From: Rhodopirellula baltica
Lineage (GTDB): Bacteria > Planctomycetota > Planctomycetia > Pirellulales > Pirellulaceae
Assembly (NCBI GenBank): GCA_002901265.1
Contig: PPHI01000052.1
Span: 1 to 64,000 of the forward strand
Direction: 5' to 3'
DNA length: 64,000 nucleotides
The notes beneath the pieces are model-generated. The model was not told where the DNA came from, made no database searches, and saw only the letters and a program-made list of their open reading frames with translations. Shown here piece after piece: positions 9,301-17,102 of the stretch. Within the stretch, counting starts at the first letter, position 1. Each line of letters begins with the position of its first letter. The translations under genes were made by a program, and so were the position numbers.

Positions 9301-9970
9301 CTTCTCGATAGCGAATCAAGACTTCACGATCGGTCCGTCCAACGAGATCAAGTGACAGACTGAGCGGCGTCCCCTCAAGAACTTTTTTATCGCCTGGAGA
9401 GACTTCCAATTCTGTGTAGGGCTGCTGGCTTCCCAAGACACGGTGCAAGGCTAGCCTCGCTTCGCCGCCTGCCCCATGCAGTGATGCGAGGACGGCAGCG
9501 GCAATGAGAAAGCAAATGCCGCCGAGATACATCCATTTGAACGGAACGATCCGATTGGGCATCGCCAAATCCCAGCGTCCCAGGGTTTGGTTTCCTAGCG
9601 CACGCAGCATCTCGACAGGCCCCGAGATGCGTCCATCGACCGTATCCAAAACCGTCCGGATACGCTGCCCAAAATCGTCATAGGAACGTTCCAAAATTCC
9701 CGCGAACGTTCGTTTCCGCGTTTCCTTGACGATCACGAACAGTCGCCAGCTCATCGCGAAGAAAACCACGACCGCGCCACCCAACAAGCCGCGAGATCGC
9801 GTCTCGCCCGCTAACTCCCATTTGAAGTCTGCCCAAACGAGCAAAGCGATCCACAGGCAGAACGTCGCGGCGCCCAGCCCAAGCAAGGTCGCGATCCGCA
9901 CGGTTAAATACCGTCGACGCAAAACCGCAAATTGTCGAGCGACTTGATAGGCAACATCTGGAGCGTTCAT
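6386..9970 (-). CDS. Large membrane-anchored coiled-coil protein (DUF4175-like), MoxR/VWA operon
   Basis: I start the gene at ATG 9970-9968 ('MNAPDVAYQVARQF'), which overlaps the upstream stop as ATGA; an in-frame upstream extension of 24 codons would lie inside the previous gene. The product is about 1194 residues. It has two N-terminal membrane helices (about 31-52 and 62-82), a third near 150, then a long extracytoplasmic region with Ig-like beta segments ('YTELEVSPGDKKVLEGTPLS'). The C-terminal half is highly charged and predicted coiled coil, interrupted by a Gln/Glu/Ser/Gly-rich low-complexity stretch. The layout resembles DUF4175-type proteins found beside MoxR/VWA genes. Role unknown; a structural scaffold for the VWA proteins is a guess. 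Confidence 0.75.
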   Translation of the reverse strand: MNAPDVAYQVARQFAVLRRRYLTVRIATLLGLGAATFCLWIALLVWADFKWELAGETRSRGLLGGAVVVFFAMSWRLFVIVKETRKRTFAGILERSYDDFGQRIRTVLDTVDGRISGPVEMLRALGNQTLGRWDLAMPNRIVPFKWMYLGGICFLIAAAVLASLHGAGGEARLALHRVLGSQQPYTELEVSPGDKKVLEGTPLSLSLDLVGRTDREVLIRYREVPLDLDPQTTDENIEWIESKLAADKVQDESYPSEGRKRFSLNLGNAIKPVEYQFVSAGRTTKMHRIDIQPLIELKRLAIDVTPPEYTGLQPRLFDRSEITVLERSEVQVTVEVNHPLASTELLIGPKKSQMQPVELVPGDDPRVWTFSLPTEDTVRWTFAGAGPDGTPMDPVEGRLGIRRDRAPELRWTEPSDELRVHTLAEVPLTVQVSDDYGVVESGIAFQIGSDVEYVLVDWVPDSEGDHSGSMKTRLKLSEILPLESFRLTERDYIAYYAYAVDNRPWGAHRTESDVRYIDIRPLRQFFREAEIEPMPGGNGRVIVQLDELIRRERFVINRTRNLIRKGDDLASELGAIDRLVKNQSELADLTRFLAEFFLERGNDDVEALSRAEASMLQAADSLAAGAMELAFAQEEDALQSLVEARRELEILLTNMQSPSQRRAMNQLARQLQQKLRRDRPQTPQELVDTLKRIASDQRQLARQSRQMQNGSQGSGGTSGGKPTDMPATEGSNSDQPATEPQENAEAEMPTDQNAEGQSAEDQSDNAGQGGEETEETADPAGANDSTADDSDAPSEEEMLYEAQVELLARLEAVRDELDQELESSELLSGRMQKALEEMDTLADQARERNLPAFSRQGNASSDLLEEMSNQLESIAATEPVTRISTLRDLTVGMGMMERQLSDRLRGGQGGQGEDEAGNDETQLERTLNRIAARGETLKEVLSSQAEIGDIEMSEVNDRLRQFADEAEFMGLLADSRQAIGEVNLEDQTQQNLAGEAAMDRANDYVDAARQLERLYQQLVTPRLARLRQMEQQATQLSQQSQNGSGEPSEQPPEIKAQMQQLAQDLRDESLRELAELLEDGSGGVGDEPMENESQGGSSEADDQRNGMPANADGSIQSLLIGSNGGGGISLQNRTSGRLQVIAQELRRRIQQVILLEIAADRDTPVPSEYQRAVDGYFRTLSSDDASTATSGAAQ

Positions 9971-12063
9971 GCGGTCGTCCGATTGGCAAGGAAGAATTCG
10001 GTCATCAGCAATAAAGCAGCGAGCGCGGCGACGAAGGGCCACAGTTCACGCTTGTTACTATCTCGGACCGTTTGCAAAACTTCACTGGAGTCCGAATCTG
10101 CCAGGGTGATTTGGAAGTGCGACGCGAATTGGTCAACAGGAATACGAGTCGTGTCTGACTCTTTTGATGCAGGGTTGACGACGTAGAGCACGCCGCTGTC
10201 GGTCGCCTCGAAACCGGGGCTTTCAAAATCTAAAAGGTTCGCTTTGACCGGGTCCGTGGTAGCGTGGCTGACCGGACGGATCAGAGCTTGTTCTGAATAC
10301 AGCTCCCCAGGTGCGGAGACGGCGACCAAGTCGCGAGCGGCACCGACAGCCCGAAAGCGAATTCGGCCTTCGCCCGTCATGTTCAATAGATCCGCAGCCA
10401 TTTGGTGGACCAGCGGCAAGTACAACGGACTGGTCGTCCACTTTGCCCAACTCGCGTCGGCGCTCGACAGAAACCAGACGACGTTTCCCTGTCCGAATCC
10501 GTGCCGCGTGAGCGCGGGCAATCCTCCATCAAATGACGCCAAGACAGAGGTCAATTCGGAAGGTTCGACGGGCAAAACCCGATCAAATGCGAGTCGGCCG
10601 AGATCGCCTTGCTGCGGATCAGAGAACATCATCAACATCGAAGACGACTGATCAAACCCGTCAATATGAAACGGCATGACACCACTCGACCGAGCGGGCC
10701 CCAGTTGACCTGGGATCAATGGTGATCCGTCCCACAAATCGGCCGTTTCACCATTCTGGGAAACACCATCGCCAGCAAAGACCAAGAGCCGCCCGCCAGA
10801 TCCAACATAGGATTCCAACCGATTGACAATCGCCCGAGTGACCGATGCGCTGTCGGCGATCACCACTAAGGGGAATTGTTGTGGATTGAGGTCAGGTAGC
10901 GAGTCGTCAAACAAGTAAATCACTTGCGGTGAGAACCGGCTTGTCGCGCTTTCAAGACTTTCGGTGTCGTCGGGAGTAATGATTGATGCGGTCTTCGATT
11001 GACGCAGTGCGGCGGCCAGATAAAAGCTTTCGCCCACGCGAGTCTCGTCACGCGTCCCCCCATCCAAGACGACCACCGGCGAAGCATTACCGACTTCGAT
11101 CGCCGTGATCCGTTGGTTGTCGATCGCCAAATCGTCTTCGACATCCAACTGCAAGATGATTTTCCAAATACCGGGATCAAGTTTGCCGAAATCAAACGTC
11201 AATTCTTGAGCTTGTTCGCCCGGAATATTGATCGATTTTTTCAGTCGCACCGAACGTTCGCCGTTTTCAGCAATCGCCATCATCGGAATTTCTTCCATCG
11301 GCAACGTCCCGTAGTTGAACAGTGTGACGTTGACGATTGCGTCTTGATCCGAGGGTGTCCGAATCATGTTTGGCATGGCTGATGTGACAGCCAAGTTATT
11401 CGCAGCCACCCGTCCGACATCAATCAATCGGATAGGCAGATCTTCTGGCATCGCGAGTGTGGCGACTTCGGCCGATTCGGATGCCATACCGGACTGTTGT
11501 AAATCGGAAATCAAAACCACATCGGCGATCGCGTCCGGCATCGCATCGACTTGGTCACGTGCCCAACTGAGTGCCGCAAGATAATCCGTGCTGCCGACAA
11601 CGGATCGCGGTGCGGCGACGCGTTTGGATTCCGAGGTGATCGGATGAACCGACGAATCAAACCATGCCCAAACGATTTTCGCGTCGGTTCCGAGTTGCTC
11701 GGCCATCTCGCCGGCCTTGGCAACCGCATCGTCGATCAAACGTCCGTTCTCGCCGGGCATTCCCATGCTGGCCGAACGGTCAATCAATAGAATCCGCAAC
11801 CGGTCCCCGTCGCGGCGGATAAATTCCGGCAGGTACGGCCGAGCAAAAAGCAATACCAATGCGGCGACACAAGCGAGTCGCGTCAACAGCAGCAGCCAAC
11901 GACGAATCTTTCTTCGCTGTGCCCCGTCCTGCATCACTTCTTGCAAGAAACGCATCGTGCCCAATTCGACACGCTGGACTTGCCAACGGCTTAAAAGGTG
12001 GACCAACACTGGGATCCCCAGTGCGATGCCGCCGATCAAAAATCCGGTTTGAATGAAGTTCAT
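9967..12063 (-). CDS. BatA-like membrane VWA protein
   Basis: The start is ATG 12063-12061 ('MNFIQTGFLIGGIALGIPV'), sharing one base with the stop of the DUF58 gene; the longer reading frame would run into that gene. The product is about 698 residues. The N-terminus matches the BatA N-terminal domain: a helix, 'VLVHLLSRWQVQRVELGTM', a basic stretch and a second helix near residue 60-77. A VWA domain follows with the metal site 'LLIDRSASMG' (D-x-S-x-S intact), then a glutamine-amidotransferase-like segment ('GSGGRLLVFAGDGVS') and a C-terminal helix. Family knowledge: BatA-type proteins act with MoxR ATPases in metal-dependent protein assembly or stress tolerance. The client protein is unknown here. 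Confidence 0.85.
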   Translation of the reverse strand: MNFIQTGFLIGGIALGIPVLVHLLSRWQVQRVELGTMRFLQEVMQDGAQRRKIRRWLLLLTRLACVAALVLLFARPYLPEFIRRDGDRLRILLIDRSASMGMPGENGRLIDDAVAKAGEMAEQLGTDAKIVWAWFDSSVHPITSESKRVAAPRSVVGSTDYLAALSWARDQVDAMPDAIADVVLISDLQQSGMASESAEVATLAMPEDLPIRLIDVGRVAANNLAVTSAMPNMIRTPSDQDAIVNVTLFNYGTLPMEEIPMMAIAENGERSVRLKKSINIPGEQAQELTFDFGKLDPGIWKIILQLDVEDDLAIDNQRITAIEVGNASPVVVLDGGTRDETRVGESFYLAAALRQSKTASIITPDDTESLESATSRFSPQVIYLFDDSLPDLNPQQFPLVVIADSASVTRAIVNRLESYVGSGGRLLVFAGDGVSQNGETADLWDGSPLIPGQLGPARSSGVMPFHIDGFDQSSSMLMMFSDPQQGDLGRLAFDRVLPVEPSELTSVLASFDGGLPALTRHGFGQGNVVWFLSSADASWAKWTTSPLYLPLVHQMAADLLNMTGEGRIRFRAVGAARDLVAVSAPGELYSEQALIRPVSHATTDPVKANLLDFESPGFEATDSGVLYVVNPASKESDTTRIPVDQFASHFQITLADSDSSEVLQTVRDSNKRELWPFVAALAALLLMTEFFLANRTTA

Positions 12064-12977
12064 CAGTTTGATCTTTGAACCAAGTATTCCACCAACGCTG
12101 CTGTTGGGGGAATGTCCGTTGTCAACTCGACACGATCGACGCCCTGAAGCAAGCACGCGTCATCCAATCGCTCGCACCAAGCGTCGATTTTTTTCAGGTA
12201 TTCGCTGCGGACGCTTTCCATATTGGTTGTCAACTGTGCGGAGCTTTCCATGTCCAAGACACGGTACCGCCCACTGTCCGCCAAGTGCCGCTCAAATGGA
12301 TCGAGTAAATGAAACACGATCACTTCATGACCACGGTGGCGTAGTTGTTGAAGGCCTTTTTTGAGGCCTTCCATATCGTCATCCACCAAGTCACTCAGGA
12401 TCACAACGATTCCACGGTGTTTGGCGAGTGCGGCCGCCTGTTCCAACGATTTTGACAGAGCGGTGACTTTTGCTTGGTTCGGTTTCGCCAACATCGCCAA
12501 GCAATCTTCCCAACGTCCGGGTTTGGCCGAAGGATCGAGGTAATGGTTCACGCCATCATCAAACAATCCCAGCCCGACCGCATCGCGTTGTTTCAACGCA
12601 AGCGAAGCAAACGCGGCCGCCAACGTCGCCGCATAATCATGTTTTGTCATCGCGCCGCCGACTTTGCATTGCATCGATCGGCTGCCGTCAACGAACAGGT
12701 ACAAGTTCAGGTTCGTTTCGGCATCAAATTCTTTAACGTACAGTTTGCGTTGACGGGCAAACAGCTTCCAGTTGACGTGCCGCAAATCATCGCCGGGACC
12801 GTAGCGGCGATGCGACGAAAACTCGACGCTGTATCCGATGAACGGACTGCGGTGCAGACCTTGTAAAAATCCTTCTACGACGCCGCGAGCACGCAGCTCA
12901 ATCGAACTGAGACGTGCCAGTTCGTCTGGCTGCAACCAACGCGGTCGATCCTCTCGTGCGGCTTGCTTTGCGATCAC
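12063..12977 (-). CDS. DUF58 domain protein
   Basis: This 304-residue soluble protein contains the DUF58 signature 'GPGDDLRHVNWKLFARQR' (residues about 58-75) and then a VWA-like fold with 'LYLFVDGSRSMQC' and 'GIVVILSDLVDDDME'. DUF58 proteins are regularly encoded directly after MoxR ATPases, as here, where the start ATG overlaps the moxR-like stop by four bases. It likely links the cytoplasmic MoxR ATPase to the membrane VWA proteins downstream. No signal peptide or membrane helix is visible. Confidence 0.9.
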   Translation of the reverse strand: MIAKQAAREDRPRWLQPDELARLSSIELRARGVVEGFLQGLHRSPFIGYSVEFSSHRRYGPGDDLRHVNWKLFARQRKLYVKEFDAETNLNLYLFVDGSRSMQCKVGGAMTKHDYAATLAAAFASLALKQRDAVGLGLFDDGVNHYLDPSAKPGRWEDCLAMLAKPNQAKVTALSKSLEQAAALAKHRGIVVILSDLVDDDMEGLKKGLQQLRHRGHEVIVFHLLDPFERHLADSGRYRVLDMESSAQLTTNMESVRSEYLKKIDAWCERLDDACLLQGVDRVELTTDIPPTAALVEYLVQRSN

Positions 12978-14068
12978 GGCGATTCCTCGCTTACTTCACG
13001 CAATAACGCATCGATCACATCATCGGAGTCAACGTTATCGGCACGGCCATGAAAATTCATGACCAAGCGGTGACGCAACACGGGGTGGGCGAGCGCCGCG
13101 ATATCGGCGAAATCGACGTGATAACGACCTTCTAAGATCGCCCTCGCCTTGCCTGCCAAAACCAATGCTTGACCTGCCCGAGGACTGGCACCATAGGTAA
13201 CGTATTTCCGTACCATTTCGATGTCTTGAGCGTTCTTGTCGGTCGGTTTTCCGTTTGCCGCACTGCCGCCGCGTTCGCCACCGGTCGGACGGGTCGCCGC
13301 GACGAGGCGGGCGGCATACATCACGACATCATCAGAAACCGGAACGCCGCGGACGATCGACTGCAATTGCAATAGGTCTTCGGAGGAAAGCACCGCTTGC
13401 GGTTCGACAAACTCGTTGCCGGTCGTCCCGCGGATAATTGCGGCTTCCTCGACAACGCTGGGATACCGTACCCGAATATTAAACATGAACCGGTCGACCT
13501 GAGCTTCTGGCAGTGGGTAGGTGCCTTCCATCTCGATCGGGTTCTGCGTGGCAACGACAAAGAACGGCGGGTCCAACTGGTAAGTCGTATTGCCGACCGA
13601 GACCTCGTGTTCCTGCATCGCTTGCAGAAGTGCTGCCTGCGTTTTTGGGGGTGTCCGGTTGACTTCGTCGGCAAGCAAGAAGTTCGTGAAAATCGGCCCG
13701 GGAACAAACTTCAATCGGTGACCACCTCCGCCTTCTTGTTCTTCGATCACATCCGTACCGGTAATGTCCGATGGCATTAGGTCGGGTGTGAACTGGACAC
13801 GTTTAAATTTCAAATCCAAAGTCGACGATAGCGTGCGTGCCATCAGAGTTTTGCCCAGTCCGGGCACCCCGTGCAGTAGCACATGTCCGCGGCAAAGCAG
13901 GCCCAGAAGCAAGAGGTCAACGACTTCTTGTTGCCCAACGATCACCTTGCCGACTTCGGCCCGAAGCTGTTCACGAGATTGCCGAAGCTTGTCGACTTGG
14001 TCGAGTAACTGCCCATTGTTCGAAGGGCTTTGCAAGGTCGATTGGTTTTGGTCCGTTGTCGTACTCAT
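12974..14068 (-). CDS. MoxR-family AAA+ ATPase
   Basis: The 364-residue protein has a Walker A motif 'GVPGLGKT' near residue 69, the MoxR Walker B/sensor block 'LLADEVNRTPPKTQAALL', a sensor 1 'VVATQNPIEMEGTYPLPEAQ' and the C-terminal lid with 'GASPRAGQALVLAGKARA'. These are hallmark MoxR elements. MoxR ATPases act as chaperones for metal insertion or complex assembly with VWA-domain partners, and those partners follow directly in the same operon. The start overlaps the EF-hand gene's stop (ATGA), implying coupled translation. An N-terminal extension of about 25 polar residues precedes the AAA domain. Confidence 0.95.
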   Translation of the reverse strand: MSTTTDQNQSTLQSPSNNGQLLDQVDKLRQSREQLRAEVGKVIVGQQEVVDLLLLGLLCRGHVLLHGVPGLGKTLMARTLSSTLDLKFKRVQFTPDLMPSDITGTDVIEEQEGGGGHRLKFVPGPIFTNFLLADEVNRTPPKTQAALLQAMQEHEVSVGNTTYQLDPPFFVVATQNPIEMEGTYPLPEAQVDRFMFNIRVRYPSVVEEAAIIRGTTGNEFVEPQAVLSSEDLLQLQSIVRGVPVSDDVVMYAARLVAATRPTGGERGGSAANGKPTDKNAQDIEMVRKYVTYGASPRAGQALVLAGKARAILEGRYHVDFADIAALAHPVLRHRLVMNFHGRADNVDSDDVIDALLREVSEESP

Positions 14069-15795
14069 CCGTCTAACTTACTCGCTAACGAAGCTTCGTT
14101 TTTGTCAATAAGGCTGTCATGATCTTGATCGAGTTGATGGAATGTCGAACGACTGCCCAAGAACTCGTCCCATGTCAAATCACCGTCACTGTTGCGATCC
14201 ATGCGTTGAAACCAAATCGGTCCTTCAGGTGCTGCCAGTAGCGCGGCCGGCGTTTCGATCGTTGGCCGATCGACGCGTCCAAACAGACTGGTCCCACCTC
14301 GTTTTATCTCAATCCGGAACGATGCCATCATCTGTTCCGGATCGATGTGTGGACGCCCCTGATTGGATTTCAGCAAATTCTCTTCACAGGCACGCAACTC
14401 GCGGATCGATATCCGACCGTCAGCGTTCTCATCCAAAACTTGGAAGAATCCTTTGCCTGAATCCATCAAGGTGATTTGACAGGTTGTTGATGCCGGTTCG
14501 GTGTAGTCGCGCACGTAGTCCAGCATTTCATTGGAAAACACCCGGTCGTCTCCGTCGCGATCCATCGCGTCAAACAGATAGCGTTCGAAGCGTTGGTGAT
14601 CGGCAATTTCATCGCGATCGAGATACCCGTTTGCGTCCACATCGATTTGATTGAACGCCTCCGAAGCATTGGTTTCCGCTTCGGAAACAGGATCACGATG
14701 GCGATAGCTGATCGACAGATTGAGCGCGTCATGCCGGATGCGAATCACATCGCTATCCGTTTTGACGTCACCAAAACTGCTCGCCAGCAGCCGGAGCGAC
14801 CCGGCGGAAGACTGTTCCAAATCGACCGCCAGTGTCATCTCCGGTTCCCCACTCGAAATCGCGGCAAGTTCGCGGAGATCCAGTTGCCCGTCCGAATTGA
14901 TGTCCAATGGTTTCGCGCGAGACACGTCCCACCCCAATTCGTCGAACGACAAGCGTCGGTCACGATTGCGGTCATAGGTGCGAATCAGGCGTGCGGCAAG
15001 CACCGGTTCGGTAGCATCACGCAACATATCCGCATGGACAGAACCTGGCGGATCATCTGCTAACGAATTGACGACCACATTGGGAAGCACCTGCGTGGGC
15101 TGTTCCAAAAATTCGTCGAACGTGATGCACTGGTCAAAGTCCGTGTCACGTTCGGCAATACTCGCCGCCGCCAGTCTCATTTCGGCGCGTTCGATCGAAC
15201 CCGACTTATCCTGGTCGAGCACGTTGAACACATTCATGTCTTGTTCGGCCAATGAATTATTTTGGCGATACGTCACCAATTGTCCCGCGGCACGATCGAC
15301 AGCAAGTTCTAACTCTTCCTTGGAAAACGGCCGTCTGCTGCGGAGTGATTGGAGAAACTTGTTGCCCGTAAATCTTGTATTACTCACAAACAGCGGGTGT
15401 GCCCCAGCTTCTTCACGGCTGACCTTTCCATCCTTGTCGCTATCAAGCGCCGACGTCAAACGGTTCAGATAAGCATCTCGAGTCCCGGCTAATGATTTGC
15501 CACCGTTGGTAATCAGCAAGCGCAAGTGGACCGGCCCGGCGGGCGCCAACATGAACATGTCATGCGTGCCAAACTCGCCAGAACTGTCGACGGTCGATTC
15601 ACCCGAGACTGCCATTAATTCGGCTTGACCGAAAAAAACAACGATCAATGCGACCGACAACGTCCGGACGACGAAACTCCAACCGTTTCCACAAGACCGT
15701 TGCCCTGGGAACGTCAAAGTTGTCGCGTGATTGCATGCTACCTCGGCAACAGCAACCAACGATACACTGGACACGTCGACGGTCGTCATCTTCAT
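14065..15795 (-). CDS. Exported protein with about ten EF-hand loops
   Basis: After a long polar N-terminus there is one hydrophobic segment (about residues 43-58, 'TLSVALIVVFFGQAELMAV') that could be a signal sequence or anchor; a later start is possible. The rest of the 576 residues carries about ten EF-hand calcium loops, including 'DSDKDGKVSREE', 'DQDKSGSIERAE', 'DINSDGQLDLRE', 'DVDANGYLDRDE', 'DENADGRISIRE' and 'DRNSDGDLTWDE'. Several others are degenerate at one coordinating position. The start ATG overlaps the DUF1501 stop (ATGA). Inference: an extracytoplasmic calcium-responsive component of this operon, next to VWA proteins that also bind divalent metal. No enzymatic domain is visible. 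Confidence 0.85.
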   Translation of the reverse strand: MKMTTVDVSSVSLVAVAEVACNHATTLTFPGQRSCGNGWSFVVRTLSVALIVVFFGQAELMAVSGESTVDSSGEFGTHDMFMLAPAGPVHLRLLITNGGKSLAGTRDAYLNRLTSALDSDKDGKVSREEAGAHPLFVSNTRFTGNKFLQSLRSRRPFSKEELELAVDRAAGQLVTYRQNNSLAEQDMNVFNVLDQDKSGSIERAEMRLAAASIAERDTDFDQCITFDEFLEQPTQVLPNVVVNSLADDPPGSVHADMLRDATEPVLAARLIRTYDRNRDRRLSFDELGWDVSRAKPLDINSDGQLDLRELAAISSGEPEMTLAVDLEQSSAGSLRLLASSFGDVKTDSDVIRIRHDALNLSISYRHRDPVSEAETNASEAFNQIDVDANGYLDRDEIADHQRFERYLFDAMDRDGDDRVFSNEMLDYVRDYTEPASTTCQITLMDSGKGFFQVLDENADGRISIRELRACEENLLKSNQGRPHIDPEQMMASFRIEIKRGGTSLFGRVDRPTIETPAALLAAPEGPIWFQRMDRNSDGDLTWDEFLGSRSTFHQLDQDHDSLIDKNEASLASKLDG

Positions 15796-17102
15796 CCGAC
15801 AAGCTCCTTGATCGGCGAAGCATCTTCGTCAACCAACGGGATCGGTCGATCGCCTTTCATATTGCTGTCAGCGGAGTTGATCCCAACGCCTTCCAACATG
15901 GTCGCAAACAGATCCTGTGCATGGACCGGATGGTCGGTCACTTCCATTCCGTCGCGGCTCGTTTTGCCATAGACCTGACCACCAGCGATCGCCCCACCGG
16001 CAAGCGCGACACTCCAGGCGTCTGGGAAGTGGTCGCGACCGCTACTTCCGTTGATCCGAGGTGTACGGCCGAACTCACCCATCCACACCACCATGGTCGA
16101 TTCCAACATGCCACGGTCCCGGAGATCACGGATCAGCGTTGCCCATGCGGAATCGAGGACTTCACACATTGAACGAACCGTGTTGAAGTTATCGACGTGC
16201 GAGTCCCACGTTCCTCCGGGTGCTTGGTCAAGTGTAACCTCGACAAACGGGACGCCTCGTTCGACAAGCCTTCGGGCCAGCAAACATCCTTGACCGAAAC
16301 GGCTACGGCCGTAGGCATCACGCAACTCGACGGATTCTTCGTCGAGATCAAACGCCCCCTCGCCGCGAGATTCGATCATCCGCATCGCCTGGTTATAAAC
16401 CGAGGCATGCTTGACTGCCGAATTCGACGTCGAGGGGGCACCCTGGCGCATCATGGACAACAAAGCTTGGCGTTCGGCGAGTACGCTGGTGTCGCCACCT
16501 GCGACCGCAAGGTTCTCGATCGTCAGATTGGCTCGTGTGTTTGGATCACTACTAACACCGGAAACCAAGAGCGGCGAATGATCAGGCCCCAAGAAACCGG
16601 CGCCCAATTGATTGCGCTGAAACGGCGCGATCGAGACGTATCCGGGGAGCGGATGATCCTCCATTTTCAGCCGGTGCGAGACCATCGAGCCGAACACCGG
16701 ATTATCGGTCATGCCGCCCATCGGACGATACCCAGTCATCATCAACTGTGTCGCCCGCCCGTGATCGCCTTCCCGCGTTTTCATCGATCGGATGATCGCG
16801 AGATCCTTCATCTGCTTGGCGACCTCCGGAAGGTTCTCGGAGATTTCGATTCCCGGCACGGCGGTTGCGATCGACTTGGTCGGACCGCCGTTGCGGTGAC
16901 CAGGCTTGGGATCCAAGGTTTCCATCTGGCTTGGACCGCCCGACATCCACAACAGGATGCAGCTCTTCGGTGGGCGTTTCCCTTGAGCGGCACTGGCCAG
17001 CCGTGGCAACCACGGCGAACAACAGACCCCGCCTGCCGATGCGGCCGCGATGCGAACCAAGTCGCGCCGCGAAAACCGTTCAAACGAATGCTTTATCGAC
17101 AT
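15792..17102 (-). CDS. DUF1501 protein, Tat-exported
   Basis: The start at ATG 17102 gives 'MSIKHSFERFSRRDLVRIAA', a twin-arginine-type signal (S-R-R-D-L-V); an upstream in-frame codon would lie further inside the DUF1549/DUF1553 gene, which already overlaps this start by 10 bases. The mature protein shows the DUF1501 pattern: 'CILLWMSGGPSQMETLDPKP' near the N-terminus, 'SMVSHRLKMEDHPLPGYVSI', 'VEVTLDQAPGGTWDSHVDNF' and 'VVWMGEFGRTPRINGSSGRD'. The fold is related to alkaline phosphatase/sulfatase, but the activity is unproven. DUF1501 genes almost always follow DUF1549/DUF1553 genes in planctomycetes, as here. Confidence 0.93.
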   Translation of the reverse strand: MSIKHSFERFSRRDLVRIAAASAGGVCCSPWLPRLASAAQGKRPPKSCILLWMSGGPSQMETLDPKPGHRNGGPTKSIATAVPGIEISENLPEVAKQMKDLAIIRSMKTREGDHGRATQLMMTGYRPMGGMTDNPVFGSMVSHRLKMEDHPLPGYVSIAPFQRNQLGAGFLGPDHSPLLVSGVSSDPNTRANLTIENLAVAGGDTSVLAERQALLSMMRQGAPSTSNSAVKHASVYNQAMRMIESRGEGAFDLDEESVELRDAYGRSRFGQGCLLARRLVERGVPFVEVTLDQAPGGTWDSHVDNFNTVRSMCEVLDSAWATLIRDLRDRGMLESTMVVWMGEFGRTPRINGSSGRDHFPDAWSVALAGGAIAGGQVYGKTSRDGMEVTDHPVHAQDLFATMLEGVGINSADSNMKGDRPIPLVDEDASPIKELVG

